Shown here piece after piece: positions 7,064 to 13,125 of a stretch of DNA of 13,342 bases. This stretch comes from Protofrankia sp963555915. GTDB lineage: Bacteria; Actinomycetota; Actinomycetes; Frankiales; Frankiaceae. How positions within the stretch are numbered: position 1 is the first letter of the stretch; each line of letters opens with the position of its first letter. The DNA lies in assembly GCF_963555915.1 (NCBI RefSeq), contig NZ_CAUVXL010000082.1, positions 1-13,342 on the forward strand, written 5' to 3'. The position numbers were made by a program, and so were the translations under genes. Under the pieces are notes generated by a model, which was not told the origin of the DNA, searched no databases, and saw nothing but the letters and a program-made list of their open reading frames with translations.

Positions 7064-8122
7064 TCATCCGGTACGGCTCGCTGGTGCCCCACTGGACACG
7101 GGGTGGCGTGACAGGTCCGCGAACTCGGCGATCAGTTCGTAGGAACGCAGCCGGTCGGCATGCGGGTTGACGTTCGTCGTAATCATGATCTCATCCGCGT
7201 CCGTCGCGTCGATGAGCGCGTCCAGGCCGCCCCGGACGGTCTCGGGCGACCCGACGATGTGGGACGCCGTCGCGTTGTCGGCTGCGGCGCGTTCGGCCGG
7301 CGTCCAGGGATACGCATGGGCCTGCGCGGGGGTGGGAAACACGCCCGGCTGCCCCTGCCGCAGCCGCAACATCGCCAGTTTGGTCGGCCCGGCAAGCCAC
7401 TGCGCGGCCGTGTCGGTTTCCGCGCACAGGACAGCAGCGGCAACCATCGCGTAGGGCCGGTCCCGGCCCGGCGACGGGCGGAACGTCGACCGGTACAGAT
7501 CAAGTGCCGGACGTGTGTTGGCCGAGCTGAAGTGGTGAGCGAAGGCGAACGGCAGGCCGAGAATCCCGGCGGCCTGGGCGCTGTAGCCGCTGGAGCCGAG
7601 CAACCAGATCGGCGGCATGTCGCTGTGCGGAACGGCGGTCACCGCCCGCAGTGGATGATCGGGGGGGAAGGTGCCGCCGAGGAAGGCGACGAGCTCGGCG
7701 AGCTGGGCGGGGAAGTCATCGGCGGACAGCGGGCCGGTCGAGCGCCGCAGCGCTCGGGCGGTTGCCGCGTCCGTTCCAGGTGCCCGTCCGATGCCGAGGT
7801 CGACCCGTCCCGGAAACAGTGCTCCGAGGGTCCCGAACTGCTCGGCGATCACGAGCGGTGCATGGTTGGGCAACATGATTCCGCCCGAGCCGATCCGAAT
7901 GCCGCTCGTCGCGGCCCCGACCTGTCCGATCAGGATGGAGGTCGCGGAGCTCGCGATCCCAGGCATGCCGTGGTGTTCGGCGATCCAGTACCGGGTGTAG
8001 CCAAGCCGGTCGGCGTGGCGTGCCAGGTCAAGGGTATTGCGCACCGCATGGGTGGGCGTTGAACCTGATGCGACCGGCACCAGGTCGAGGACGGACAGGG
8101 GTACGGCGCGGTTGAGGCTCAC
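7064..8122 (-). CDS. LLM-class (luciferase-like) flavin-dependent oxidoreductase, MsnO8-type
   Basis: The 352-aa protein has the bacterial luciferase-like TIM-barrel pattern. It opens with PLSVLDLVPVASG (8-20), then YWIAEHHGMPGIASS (45-59), GGIMLPNHAPL (80-90), LFPGRVDLGIGRAPGTD (102-118) and a later PPIWLLGSSGYSAQ. These match the small-monooxygenase subgroup often annotated as MsnO8-type. Such enzymes use FMNH2 or F420H2 to oxidise or reduce varied substrates; the substrate here is unknown. I chose the GTG at 8122 because family proteins begin just before the PLSVLDL strand. The frame stays open upstream to an ATG at 8347, but that extension (75 residues, low complexity, Arg/Pro-rich) does not look like family sequence. 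No good ribosome-binding site precedes the GTG. The gene follows the Acg-type gene on the same strand after 249 nt, which is too far for simple coupling. Confidence 0.88.
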   Translation of the reverse strand: MSLNRAVPLSVLDLVPVASGSTPTHAVRNTLDLARHADRLGYTRYWIAEHHGMPGIASSATSILIGQVGAATSGIRIGSGGIMLPNHAPLVIAEQFGTLGALFPGRVDLGIGRAPGTDAATARALRRSTGPLSADDFPAQLAELVAFLGGTFPPDHPLRAVTAVPHSDMPPIWLLGSSGYSAQAAGILGLPFAFAHHFSSANTRPALDLYRSTFRPSPGRDRPYAMVAAAVLCAETDTAAQWLAGPTKLAMLRLRQGQPGVFPTPAQAHAYPWTPAERAAADNATASHIVGSPETVRGGLDALIDATDADEIMITTNVNPHADRLRSYELIAEFADLSRHPVSSGAPASRTG

Positions 8123-8275
8123 CTCAAAGGACAACCGCCGGCATCCACGAGGAACTTCCCGGCTCTCGTCCCGTGCAACGTCTCCGGCGATCTGACCGCA
8201 GCACGATGCGACGGCCGGGAACCCGGTACTGTGGTGAGGTGCCGGCCGTGACATGGCCCCCGGGCTCACCCCATT

Positions 8276-8290
8276 GTCGCTGCGAGCGAC
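8276..8290. promoter_or_regulatory. 15-bp palindrome upstream of the LLM oxidoreductase
   Basis: GTCGCT-GCG-AGCGAC is a perfect 6-bp inverted repeat around 3 bases, in the spacer about 155 nt upstream of the oxidoreductase start. It may be an operator or a small hairpin. I cannot link it to a known regulator. Confidence 0.35.
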
Positions 8291-8341
8291 CACGCGCCGA
8301 GAGGCGACCTGCGCGGCCGGCACCTTCGTACCTGGGCGCGC

Positions 8342-8383
8342 GTTCATGCGAACCCGTTCACTCGGACCCGTTCACTCGAACCG
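8342..8383. repeat. Three 14-bp tandem units, each a GTTC-N4-GAAC inverted repeat
   Basis: The units are GTTCATGCGAAC (8342-8353), GTTCACTCGGAC (8356-8367) and GTTCACTCGAAC (8370-8381), spaced exactly 14 bp with CC between them. Units 1 and 3 are perfect GTTC/GAAC inverted repeats, and unit 2 has one mismatch. Unit 3 overlaps the stop codon of the Acg-type gene (8372-8374). The array looks like a multi-site operator, placed about 220-260 bp upstream of the LLM oxidoreductase start. A tandem duplication with no function is the other reading. Confidence 0.6.
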
Positions 8384-9385
8384 CAGGATGTCGTCGACCG
8401 ACCGGCGGGGTGTCGCCTCCAACGGCTCGGCGTCCGGCAGCGGGTAGCCGACCCTGATGATCATCTGGATGTGCCCGAGGCCACCGATCGAATGCCGCAG
8501 CAGCTCCCGGGTCGCCTCAAGATCAACGGCCTGACCCAGCGGAGACGTGGCTATACCCCGCGCGGTCGCGGTCAGCAGAACCCGTTCCATGGCCTGGCCG
8601 GCTCGCAGGCGATCGGTCGGCGTGTCGCCGTCGGTGCCGATCAGGACCACCATGGGACGTTCCACGTCAGTCTGGTGTAGTGCCAGGCCGGGTTCACCGA
8701 CCACATTGAAGTCACGGATCGTGAATTCGGACTGCCGCGGCTGATCTGAGCTGATCACCACATCGCGGGGTATGCCGTCGACCGCATCCGCGGTGGTTCG
8801 GCTCCATGCCGTAAGTTCCGCCCGATAGGCCGGGTCGTGGTTCTCCAACCAGTCGGCGCGGGCGATCAGCACGCTCGTGTCGATGCGCAGGTCGGCGTCG
8901 TCCAGGGACACCAGCCACCCAGCCTCCACCTCGGCCGCCCGCCGCAGCGCCCGCAGCGCGTCGGGCTCCAGGGTGCGCGGGTCGAAGGGCCTGCGGTCGG
9001 TGCGCCGATGGCGGGTTGCCGCGAGCAGCATGTCGTTGTCGGGATCAGCGGGTTGGGCGCTCGTGGCGGGGCTGATGTGGATCGTGGCCAACGGTCCGGC
9101 GTCAAGGTCGTCACGGGTCGCCGGAAAGATCGTCACGGTTGGGATGAGCCCGGCGGCGCGGATGGCGAGGCGGGCGTGCAGGAGCGCCGCGCCGCAGCTC
9201 AGCAGGAGTTGACGACCATCGGGGTCGGCGACGTCGAGCCGGCGGGAGAGATCGGCCAGGAGGTCCAAGCCGGTGGCGCTCACTCGCCAACGCCACGGCT
9301 GGGTGTTGTGGATTGACGGGGCCAGACCCGCTGTCTCGACGACCGTGCGGGCGAGGTCCTTCGACAGAGTGTCGCTGCTAGTCAC
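8372..9385 (-). CDS. Acg-family nitroreductase-like flavoprotein
   Basis: The 337-aa protein matches the Acg/Rv2032, Rv3127 and Rv3131 family. It shows LAPSIHNTQPWRWRV (21-35), a variant nitroreductase FMN-site motif; GRQLLLSCGAALLHARLAIRAAGL (57-80); the RHRRTDRRPF motif (125-134); and the ending RVGYPLPD...TPRRSVDDIL. Family proteins are two fused nitroreductase-like halves that bind FMN, but many lack classic nitroreductase activity and may store flavin. In M. tuberculosis they belong to the hypoxia/NO-induced DosR regulon. Here the gene is divergent from a DosR-like regulator, with only 89 nt between the chosen starts, which fits the same control. The start is the GTG at 9383-9385; no strong ribosome-binding site precedes it, so a leaderless transcript is possible. 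The stop codon sits within the 14-bp repeat array. Confidence 0.93.
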   Translation of the reverse strand: MTSSDTLSKDLARTVVETAGLAPSIHNTQPWRWRVSATGLDLLADLSRRLDVADPDGRQLLLSCGAALLHARLAIRAAGLIPTVTIFPATRDDLDAGPLATIHISPATSAQPADPDNDMLLAATRHRRTDRRPFDPRTLEPDALRALRRAAEVEAGWLVSLDDADLRIDTSVLIARADWLENHDPAYRAELTAWSRTTADAVDGIPRDVVISSDQPRQSEFTIRDFNVVGEPGLALHQTDVERPMVVLIGTDGDTPTDRLRAGQAMERVLLTATARGIATSPLGQAVDLEATRELLRHSIGGLGHIQMIIRVGYPLPDAEPLEATPRRSVDDILRFE

Positions 9386-9474
9386 CTACACGACGGTAGG
9401 CCCTTCGGTCTGTCATGTCCTGTTGCCTGCGATCCATGGTCGCTAAGGCCCCCTCGGCGGGTATCGTCGGTTCG
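9386..9474. promoter_or_regulatory. Divergent control region with a candidate DosR-like box (9398-9411)
   Basis: AGGCCCTTCGGTCT (9398-9411) fits five of six invariant positions of the pattern GGNC-N4-GNCC that I derive from the mycobacterial DosR consensus GGGACTWWAGTCCC. It lies 13 nt upstream of the acg start codon and 63 nt upstream of the regulator start chosen here. A site so close to the acg start would have to overlap that promoter core. The match is suggestive only. Confidence 0.4.
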
Positions 9475-10110
9475 GTGGAGCCTGTCCGCGTATTCGTTCT
9501 CGATGACCACGAGATCGTCCGGCGCGGGATGCGCGAGCTACTGGAAAGCCAGGGCGACATCAAGGTCGTGGGGGAGGCCGGCCTGGTGGCCGAGGCCCTG
9601 CGGCGCATCCCGGCGCTACGTCCTGACGTCGCCATACTCGACGCGCGCCTGCCCGACGGCAGCGGCATCGATGTGTGTCGTGACATCCGCTCCGGTACAC
9701 CGGAGGTCCCTTGCCTGATCCTGACATCCCACGACGACGACGAAGCTCTCTTTGCCGCGATCATGGCCGGCGCCGCCGGCTATGTGCTCAAGCAGATCAG
9801 AGGTAACGATCTTATCGGCGCGGTCCGGACAGTGGCGTCCGGCCAGTCCATGCTCGATCCCGCGGTCACCCAGCGGGTGCTGACCCGGTTGCGCGACGGC
9901 GCGCCCGAAGATCGCCTGCTCTCGGCCCTCAGCGAGCGGGAGCGTCAGATCCTCGGCCTGATCGCCGAGGGGCTGACCAACCGCCAGATCGCCAGCCGGA
10001 TTCATCTCGCTGAGAAAACAGTCAAGAACAACGTGTCCTCCATCCTGGAGAAACTCGGTCTGACCAGCAGGACGCAGGCGGCGGTGTTCGCCACCAAGAT
10101 TTCCGGCTGA
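9475..10110 (+). CDS. dosR: DosR/DevR-like NarL-family response regulator
   Basis: The 211-aa regulator has a receiver domain with acidic pair D10-D11, phospho-acceptor D56 (AILDARLPDG), T84 (LILTS) and K106 (YVLK), then a LuxR-type helix-turn-helix (about 148-206: LSERERQILGLIAEGLTNRQIA...LAEKTVKNNV). From memory it is close along its whole length to M. tuberculosis DosR (217 aa), including the GEAGxVAEA, RLPDGxGI, LAEKTVKN and RTQAAVFAT stretches. The KTVKN residues (181-185) correspond to DosR's DNA-contacting lysines and asparagine. DosR activates genes under hypoxia, NO and CO after phosphorylation by the heme kinases DosS/DosT. No histidine kinase is visible in this window. I chose GTG 9475 because the receiver begins right after it; frame-compatible starts at 9436 (ATG) and 9415 (GTG) exist, and none has a clear ribosome-binding site. 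Its neighbours (Acg-type, USP, cytochrome bd) are the kinds of genes such a regulator controls. Confidence 0.9.
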   Translation: MEPVRVFVLDDHEIVRRGMRELLESQGDIKVVGEAGLVAEALRRIPALRPDVAILDARLPDGSGIDVCRDIRSGTPEVPCLILTSHDDDEALFAAIMAGAAGYVLKQIRGNDLIGAVRTVASGQSMLDPAVTQRVLTRLRDGAPEDRLLSALSERERQILGLIAEGLTNRQIASRIHLAEKTVKNNVSSILEKLGLTSRTQAAVFATKISG

Positions 10111-10165
10111 CGGACTTTCCGCCTGACGGGCCCGTGCTGGCGGACTTTCCGCCTTGAGGGCCAAA
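10106..10165. repeat. 30-bp tandem repeat with GGACTTTCCGCC cores
   Basis: Two 30-nt units (10106-10135 and 10136-10165) match at about 23 of 30 positions. Both contain CGGACTTTCCGCCT followed by GGGCC. In the second unit the core extends to a perfect inverted repeat, GGCGGA-CTT-TCCGCC (10139-10153). The array begins at the stop codon of the regulator gene and ends against the hairpin at 10166. The left half of each core equals the left half of a DosR box; the right half does not. Confidence 0.65.
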
Positions 10166-10196
10166 GGGCGCGCGACGATCGTCAGATCGCGCGCCC
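10166..10196. terminator. 10-bp perfect hairpin after the DosR-like gene
   Basis: GGGCGCGCGA (10166-10175) pairs perfectly with TCGCGCGCCC (10187-10196) around an 11-nt loop, 56 nt after the regulator's stop codon. No T-tract follows, but a stem of this strength is a likely terminator or pause site separating the regulator from the stress-protein gene. Confidence 0.65.
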
Positions 10197-10218
10197 GGAG
10201 GCCGCAGTCCCCGGAACA

Positions 10219-10254
10219 CTGACGGGCCCGCGCGGGCGGGACTTTCGGTCCCGC
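10219..10254. promoter_or_regulatory. Palindrome cluster upstream of the universal stress protein gene
   Basis: Two inverted repeats adjoin: GCCCGCGCGGGC (10226-10237), and GCGGGAC-TTTCG-GTCCCGC (10236-10254), with 7-bp perfect arms. The inner GGGACTTTCGGTCCC (10238-10252) resembles the DosR box GGGACTWWAGTCCC but has one extra base between half-sites. It is centred about 64 nt before the chosen start codon, a plausible activator position. CTGACGGGCCCG (10219-10230) is an exact 12-bp copy of 10123-10134 after the regulator gene. Confidence 0.5.
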
Positions 10255-10308
10255 GGTCTACCCGAATCGCTCTCGTTCGCGTCGCCAGGCGCTGCGAGGG
10301 TGAACAGG

Positions 10309-11178
10309 GTGGAGACGACATCCGATATCGTGGTGGGAATCGATGCGTCCGCGGATGCCGAGTTGGCCCTGCGCTGGACTTTGGTGCACGCAGCGTTGAC
10401 CGGCGCGCGGATACGAGCGGTGCTCGCCTGGGGTCCGGGCGGGCGTCCACGTGTTGTGGACGACATTTCGCCGTCGATCGGCGTCGACGACCTCGAGCGT
10501 GCGGCAATGCAGGTGCTGCATGACGCGGTCCGGCGGACGCATCCCTGTGACCTCGGTGTCGATGTCGTGGAAAGGACGGTTTACGACGCGCCGTCGGACG
10601 CCCTCGTCGAGGAGTCCCGGGACGCGTTGATGCTCGTTGTCGGCGCACGCGGGCTCGCCCGGATGCGCCGGACGTTCGTCGGTTCGGTCAGTGCGCGATG
10701 CGTGCAGGAAGCCCCCGTTCCGGTGGTGGTCGTACGCGGTCCGGCTCCACCGCAGCCGGACCGTCGCCCGATTCTTGTCGGCGTCGACGGCTCGGCGCCG
10801 TCCCTGACGGCACTGCGCTGGGCTGCGGTCGAGGCGAGGATGCGTCACGTTCCGTTGCTGGTATCGCACTGCTGGCAACCCCAACCGCCACCGAATGCCG
10901 CCGGCCTCCCCCTGTTCGACGAGGCGGAGCTGGAAAAGGCTGCCGGCATCACCCTTGACACCGCTGTTGAACAAGGGCTCGCACGCAATCCCGACATTGC
11001 CGTCGAGGCCACCCTGGTCGCCGCTGCGGCAGCGTACGGCCTGATCGTGGCCGCCCGTGCGGCCCAGTTGCTGGTGGTCGGTGCCCGCGGCCACGGCGGG
11101 TTCGGCGGTCTGCTGCTCGGGTCCGTCGGCCACCAGGTTGTGACGCACGCTCCGTGCCCGGTCGCTGTTATCCGCTAG
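10309..11178 (+). CDS. Tandem-domain universal stress protein (UspA family)
   Basis: The protein has about 289 residues and two Usp domains. The first ends with the ATP-binding pattern G-x2-G-x9-G-S in VGARGLARMRRTFVGSVS (near residues 111-128), the second with VGARGHGGFGGLLLGSVG (near 257-274). Each domain opens with a V-G-[IV]-D-x-S strand (VVGIDAS, VGVDGSAPS). Both nucleotide motifs are intact, so ATP binding is likely. This two-domain layout is that of M. tuberculosis Rv2005c, Rv2623 and relatives, several of which are DosR-induced and slow growth or aid survival under hypoxia. I chose GTG 10309 because GAGGGTGA (10296-10303) is well placed five bases before it; a GTG at 10300 would add three residues but has no such site. 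The gene lies between the DosR-like gene and the assembly gap before cydA, with DosR-box-like palindromes on both sides. Confidence 0.93.
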   Translation: METTSDIVVGIDASADAELALRWTLVHAALTGARIRAVLAWGPGGRPRVVDDISPSIGVDDLERAAMQVLHDAVRRTHPCDLGVDVVERTVYDAPSDALVEESRDALMLVVGARGLARMRRTFVGSVSARCVQEAPVPVVVVRGPAPPQPDRRPILVGVDGSAPSLTALRWAAVEARMRHVPLLVSHCWQPQPPPNAAGLPLFDEAELEKAAGITLDTAVEQGLARNPDIAVEATLVAAAAAYGLIVAARAAQLLVVGARGHGGFGGLLLGSVGHQVVTHAPCPVAVIR

Positions 11179-11190
11179 GGCCAAAGGCCC
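11178..11190. promoter_or_regulatory. DosR-box-like palindrome at the end of the USP gene
   Basis: GGGCC-AAA-GGCCC is a perfect inverted repeat beginning on the last base of the stop codon. With the preceding A it fits all six invariant positions of GGNC-N4-GNCC. AGGGCCAAAGG (11177-11187) is identical to 10157-10167. The unresolved bases start two positions later, so its downstream setting is unknown. It might act on the cyd operon or be a small terminator stem. Confidence 0.45.
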
Positions 11191-11191
11191 G

Positions 11192-11617
11192 NNNNNNNNN
11201 NNNNNNNNNNNNNNNNNNNNNNNNNNNNNNNNNNNNNNNNNNNNNNNNNNNNNNNNNNNNNNNNNNNNNNNNNNNNNNNNNNNNNNNNNNNNNNNNNNNN
11301 NNNNNNNNNNNNNNNNNNNNNNNNNNNNNNNNNNNNNNNNNNNNNNNNNNNNNNNNNNNNNNNNNNNNNNNNNNNNNNNNNNNNNNNNNNNNNNNNNNNN
11401 NNNNNNNNNNNNNNNNNNNNNNNNNNNNNNNNNNNNNNNNNNNNNNNNNNNNNNNNNNNNNNNNNNNNNNNNNNNNNNNNNNNNNNNNNNNNNNNNNNNN
11501 NNNNNNNNNNNNNNNNNNNNNNNNNNNNNNNNNNNNNNNNNNNNNNNNNNNNNNNNNNNNNNNNNNNNNNNNNNNNNNNNNNNNNNNNNNNNNNNNNNNN
11601 NNNNNNNNNNNNNNNNN
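11192..11617. other. Assembly gap, 426 N
   Basis: The bases are unknown, and the true length may differ from 426. The region should hold the cydA promoter and could hold a small gene. Any open frame running through it is an artefact. Confidence 0.99.
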
Positions 11618-11633
11618 ATGAAAGGGAAGGCAG

Positions 11634-13040
11634 ATGAGTCACGACACGATAGCCCGCTGGCAGTTCGCCATCACCACGGTCTACCATTTTCTGTTCGTCC
11701 CGTTGACAATCGGACTGTCGCTGCTGGTCGCGGTCATGCAGACGGCGTGGAACCGGACCGGCCACATTGAATGGCTCCGCCTGACCCGCTTCTGGGGAAA
11801 GCTGATGCTCATCAATTTTGCGATGGGGGTGGTCACGGGAATAGTCCAGGAGTTCCAGTTCGGAATGAACTGGTCGGACTACTCGCGCTTTGTCGGCGAC
11901 GTCTTCGGCGCGCCGTTGGCCATGGAGGCGTTGATCGCGTTCTTCCTGGAGTCCACTTTCCTCGGTTTGTGGATCTTCGGGTGGGACCGGCTCTCCAAGA
12001 ACGTCCACCTCGCCACCATCTGGCTGGCGTCGCTGGGAACGGTGATCAGCGCCTATTTCATCCTGGCGGCAAACTCGTGGATGCAGCATCCGGTCGGTTA
12101 CCGAATCAACCCCGACACCGGGCACGCGCAGCTCACCTCGATCTGGGCGGTGCTCACGAATCCGACGCAGCTGGTCACCTTCCCGCACGTGCTGGCGGCT
12201 TCGCTGCTGACCGGCGGGGCCGTGGTGGTCGGGCTGTCCTGCTGGCACCTGCGGCGGGGCCACCAGGTGGAGCTGCACCGGCGGGCTGTGCACCTGGGCC
12301 TGGTCGTCTGCGCCGTCGCGTCGGTCGGGGTAATGATCTCTGGGCACTTCCAGGGGCAGGTCATGACCCGCCAGCAGCCGATGAAGATGGCCTCCGCCGA
12401 GGCGCTGTGGGACACCGAACGCGGGGCGGGGCTTTCGCTGTTCGCCTACGGTGACGTCTCGCACGGTGAGAACAAGATCGACATTAAGGTGCCGTACCTG
12501 CTGTCCTTCATGGCCACCAACACGTTCTCCGGGACGGTCCGGGGCGTCAACGACCTGCAGGCCGCCGAGGTCGCGAGGTACGGCCCGGGTGACTACACCC
12601 CGGTGATGGGCGTCACCTTCTGGAACTTCCGCGCCATGATGGGGCTCGGTGCGGCCTACTTCAGCCTTGCCCTGCTCGGGCTGCTGCGGATGCGCGGCGG
12701 CCACCTGCCCGGCGGACGCTATCTCCTGCTCGCATTCGTGTGGGCCTCGGCCCTGCCGTATCTGGCGAACACCGCCGGCTGGATCTTCACCGAGATGGGC
12801 CGCCAGCCGTGGGTCGTGTTCGGCCTGTTGCGCACATCCGACGCCGTGTCGCCCGGGGTCTCCACGACAGCGGTGATCGCGACTCTGGCCGGCTTCACGG
12901 TCATCTACGGAGCGTTGGCAGCCGTCGCGCTGCAGTTGTTCCTGCGCCACGGGCGGCACGAGATACCAGCCCTGAACCCGAACGTGACCATTGGCGGCCG
13001 ATCCCGGCCTGGCGAGGCATTGCCGTCGCTCGCCTACTGA
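11634..13040 (+). CDS. cydA: Cytochrome bd oxidase subunit I (CydA)
   Basis: The 468-aa membrane protein is the heme-bearing subunit of the quinol:O2 oxidoreductase that supports respiration at low oxygen. Key residues line up with E. coli CydA at an offset of one in the N-terminal half: H18 (heme b595 ligand), E98 and E106 (proton path), H185 in TFPHVLA (heme b558 ligand), and K251 and E256 of the Q-loop in QPMKMASAE. M335 in FWNFRAMMGLG corresponds to the second b558 ligand and E387 in TEMGRQPW to E445. About nine membrane helices can be followed. The protein is shorter than E. coli CydA (522 aa) because the Q-loop is short, as is usual in actinobacteria. The ATG is preceded by AAGGGAAGG (11622-11630). 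cydB follows after 85 nt. Its promoter must lie in or before the assembly gap. Hypoxic control is likely from function and neighbourhood, but unproven here. Confidence 0.97.
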   Translation: MSHDTIARWQFAITTVYHFLFVPLTIGLSLLVAVMQTAWNRTGHIEWLRLTRFWGKLMLINFAMGVVTGIVQEFQFGMNWSDYSRFVGDVFGAPLAMEALIAFFLESTFLGLWIFGWDRLSKNVHLATIWLASLGTVISAYFILAANSWMQHPVGYRINPDTGHAQLTSIWAVLTNPTQLVTFPHVLAASLLTGGAVVVGLSCWHLRRGHQVELHRRAVHLGLVVCAVASVGVMISGHFQGQVMTRQQPMKMASAEALWDTERGAGLSLFAYGDVSHGENKIDIKVPYLLSFMATNTFSGTVRGVNDLQAAEVARYGPGDYTPVMGVTFWNFRAMMGLGAAYFSLALLGLLRMRGGHLPGGRYLLLAFVWASALPYLANTAGWIFTEMGRQPWVVFGLLRTSDAVSPGVSTTAVIATLAGFTVIYGALAAVALQLFLRHGRHEIPALNPNVTIGGRSRPGEALPSLAY

Positions 13041-13064
13041 CATCCCAGGACCGCTGACCGTAGA

Positions 13065-13108
13065 GCCGCCGGGCACGCGAGACAAGCGATGATCGCGTGC
13101 CCGGCGGC
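13065..13108. promoter_or_regulatory. 16-bp perfect hairpin between cydA and cydB
   Basis: The arms at 13065-13080 (GCCGCCGGGCACGCGA) and 13093-13108 are perfect complements around a 12-nt loop (GACAAGCGATGA). Part of the loop and right arm can form a smaller alternative stem, GCGAT-G-ATCGC (13087-13097). The hairpin starts 24 nt after the cydA stop and ends 17 nt before the cydB start, leaving the cydB ribosome-binding site free. No T-tract follows. It may protect the cydA mRNA, partly terminate transcription, or set the subunit ratio. Confidence 0.7.
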
Positions 13109-13125
13109 CGGGTAGGAGTAGGGCG

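Noticed and set aside
8342..8383. GTTC/GAAC array as LexA (SOS) boxes
   Set aside because: The Gram-positive LexA box needs CGAAC-N4-GTTCG. The half-sites here are in the opposite order, or spaced by two bases when read the other way.
7064..9385. LLM oxidoreductase and Acg-type gene as one tight operon
   Set aside because: With the preferred start the genes are 249 nt apart, with repeats and a palindrome between them, so independent control is more likely. Co-transcription is not excluded.
10106..10165. 30-bp repeat as a CRISPR array
   Set aside because: There are only two imperfect, directly abutting units with no spacers and no cas genes nearby.
10258..11184. Minus-strand open frame opposite the USP gene
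   Set aside because: The plus strand holds both intact Usp ATP-binding motifs. The opposite frame shows no domain.
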